NCBI GenBank assembly: GCA_945887955.1
Contig: CAMCZO010000001.1
Location: 1 to 64,000 of the forward strand
Origin: Chitinophaga pinensis
Lineage (GTDB): Bacteria; Bacteroidota; Bacteroidia; B-17B0; Aurantibacillaceae
DNA length: 64,000 bases
Direction of reading: 5' to 3'
The position numbers were made by a program, and so were the translations under genes. Within the stretch, counting starts at the first letter, position 1; each line of letters begins with the position of its first letter. This document shows positions 62,374 through 64,000 of the stretch, piece after piece. The notes beneath the pieces were generated by a model. That model did not search any database and was not told the DNA's origin. It was given only the letters and a program-made list of their open reading frames with translations.

Positions 62374-63858
62374 TTAATTTAATCTTTTATTCTTCCAATT
62401 ACTTTTTTTAAAAGATTGTTCAGGTAATTCATTAATTGATTGCGTTTTATTTTGAAATATAATTGAGCTTGCTAATGCAGCAATTTCTATAAATTCAGGG
62501 GCATTTGATTTTAATAGTTCAGGGGCAAAAAAATTATTAATAAATCCAGTGTCAAACTTCCCACTAATAAATGCATTATGCTTCAAAACAAATTTGCAAA
62601 AATCAAGTGTTGTTTCTACTCCCACAATTTTATAATCATCAATTGCTCGTAACATTTTTTCTATGGCTTCCGTTCTATCTTTTCCATGTACAATTAACTT
62701 AGAAATCATTGGATCATAATAAATAGGAATATCCATACCTTCCTCAAAGCCATCATCTATTCTAACTCCAGGTCCACTAGGCGTTTTATAAACTAGTAAC
62801 TTACCAATATCAGGTAAAAAGTTATTTAACGGGTCTTCAGCACATACTCTTACTTCAATAGCATGGCCATTTATTTTTAAATTATCTTGTGTAAAATTTA
62901 ATTTTTCATTTCTAGCGACTTTAATTTGTTCCTTAACTAAATCTATGCCAGTAATCATTTCCGAAACAGGATGCTCTACCTGCAAACGAGTGTTCATTTC
63001 TAAAAAATAAAAATTCATCTGATCATCCAACAAAAACTCAACAGTACCCGCTCCACTATAATTACATGCTTTGGCTACATCCACTGCACATTCCCCCATC
63101 TTTTTTCGTAATTCAGGACTTAAAACACTGCTAGGAGCTTCTTCAATTAATTTTTGATGCCTGCGTTGAATACTACATTCACGCTCAAATAAATAAACAC
63201 AATTTCCATGATTATCAGCCAATAATTGAATTTCAATATGTCGGGGGCAGCTAGCATAACGCTCAATAAAAACAGCCCCATTACCGAAAGCAGAAATAGC
63301 TTCACTTACAGCCAAATTCATTTGCTCTTCAATCTCATCCTCTTTTTCTACTAAACGCATTCCTTTTCCGCCTCCTCCCGCACTCGCCTTAATTAATAAC
63401 GGAAATCCAATTTCTTTAGCTATTTTAATCGCGTCTTTTAAATCACTAATAGCACCCTCCGATCCCGGAATCATAGGAACATTATACTTTTTAGCAGTTG
63501 CCTTTGCGCTTAATTTATCCCCCATCATATCCATACTCTCGGCACTTGGTCCAATAAATGTAATGCCAGCAGCTTTAACTTTTCGAGCAAAATCTGCATT
63601 TTCACTTAAAAATCCATACCCTGGATGAATTCCATCAACTCCTAATTGCTTACTAATTTCAATAATTTTATCTCCTTGCAAATAGGATTGTGAACTTGGA
63701 GGGGGACCAATACATACTGCTTCATCAGCATATCTTACAAAAAGAGCATTTCTGTCCGCTTCAGAAAAAATAGCCACAGTCTTTATTCCCATTTCTCTAA
63801 CACTTCGCATTATTCGCAAGGCTATTTCTCCTCTATTGGCAATTAATATTTTCTTCAT
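62374..63858 (-). CDS. accC: Biotin carboxylase subunit of acetyl-/propionyl-CoA carboxylase
   Basis: This is a 494-residue biotin carboxylase. The ATP-grasp core is complete: KKILIANRGEIALRIMRSVREMGIKTVAIFSEAD, the ATP-binding KASAGGGGKGMRLV, the ERECSIQRRHQKLIEEAPS segment, FYFLEMNTRLQVEHPVSEMITGIDLV with the catalytic Arg, and VRVCAEDPLNNFLPDIGKL. It uses ATP and bicarbonate to carboxylate biotin on a carrier protein. It exceeds the usual E. coli AccC by about 45 residues at the C-terminus (ELLKSNAPEFIEIAALASSIIF), a tail often seen in carboxylase alpha subunits of Bacteroidota. No BCCP or carboxyltransferase gene is nearby in this window, so the CoA substrate is unassigned. Confidence 0.9.
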   Translation of the reverse strand: MKKILIANRGEIALRIMRSVREMGIKTVAIFSEADRNALFVRYADEAVCIGPPPSSQSYLQGDKIIEISKQLGVDGIHPGYGFLSENADFARKVKAAGITFIGPSAESMDMMGDKLSAKATAKKYNVPMIPGSEGAISDLKDAIKIAKEIGFPLLIKASAGGGGKGMRLVEKEDEIEEQMNLAVSEAISAFGNGAVFIERYASCPRHIEIQLLADNHGNCVYLFERECSIQRRHQKLIEEAPSSVLSPELRKKMGECAVDVAKACNYSGAGTVEFLLDDQMNFYFLEMNTRLQVEHPVSEMITGIDLVKEQIKVARNEKLNFTQDNLKINGHAIEVRVCAEDPLNNFLPDIGKLLVYKTPSGPGVRIDDGFEEGMDIPIYYDPMISKLIVHGKDRTEAIEKMLRAIDDYKIVGVETTLDFCKFVLKHNAFISGKFDTGFINNFFAPELLKSNAPEFIEIAALASSIIFQNKTQSINELPEQSFKKSNWKNKRLN

Positions 63859-64000
63859 AAAACTTTTAAATCATTGTAATCTAAGTTAAAGATAATAATT
63901 AGATTGTATAGTTTTAAAATACAGCTTCTCTCTTTTTGAGATTTTATCAAAAGAATAAAAAAATAATTATAATATCTTAATCAATTTCTTTTTACTATTT

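Noticed and set aside
63859..64000. Start of a further gene at the right edge
   Set aside because: The 142 bp after accC are AT-rich with no frame longer than a few codons and no recognisable promoter; only upstream DNA of accC.

Overview
The window is AT-rich (roughly 30% GC by eye) and reads as the chromosome of a Bacteroidota bacterium. The markers are type IX secretion (T9SS) sorting domains of both type A and type B, a complete Bat aerotolerance operon, a TonB receptor under a cobalamin riboswitch, a menaquinone methyltransferase, a PorE-like TPR/PD40/OmpA protein, and several TAnnTTTG -7 promoter boxes. The gene content suits a free-living or sludge-type lineage outside the gut Bacteroidales, but I cannot place it to genus.

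Layout. Positions 1-6235 are an accessory block of small same-strand genes: a coiled-coil protein cut by the window edge, a very compact orphan C-family DNA polymerase core, two lipoproteins, a J-domain membrane protein and small orphans. They are separated by GC-richer palindromic elements with CTAAC/GTTA ends that resemble gene-cassette recombination sites. Two of these elements share a 48-nt stretch that is 43/48 identical. Several of the genes appear to have a +1 frameshift at their 3' end. From 6248 onward the content is ordinary chromosome with intact genes.

6248-18.5 kb holds purD and a set of large exported proteins: a fibronectin-like protein with a T9SS type B tail, a VWA protein, a glycine-rich protein with seven Ig-like repeats and a T9SS type A tail, and a BNR-repeat protein. 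The promoter and signal-peptide region of the BNR gene has been copied in front of an unrelated small gene. 18.5-21.1 kb is a DtxR/MntR regulator overlapping an NRAMP-USP fusion. 21.1-26.5 kb is a cobalamin uptake operon: riboswitch, BtuB-like receptor, T9SS-exported DUF4465 protein, DUF5074 lipoprotein and a glycosyltransferase.

26.5-47 kb is housekeeping: trmH, hemW, the PorE-like protein, an AddA-type helicase-nuclease, a three-gene 2-oxoacid:ferredoxin oxidoreductase operon, a PBP4-type carboxypeptidase, dihydroorotase, ubiE/menG, a heptose-7-P kinase, an aminotransferase, a GNAT acetyltransferase, hflX and a membrane cytochrome c. 47.1-61 kb is all forward: two partly degenerate amidohydrolases, pdxA, then moxR, DUF58, a BatD-like accessory gene and batA-E, tightly packed and partly overlapping. 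The right end has two exported orphans (one DUF4294) and a biotin carboxylase on the reverse strand. I saw no tRNA, rRNA, CRISPR array, transposase or integrase.
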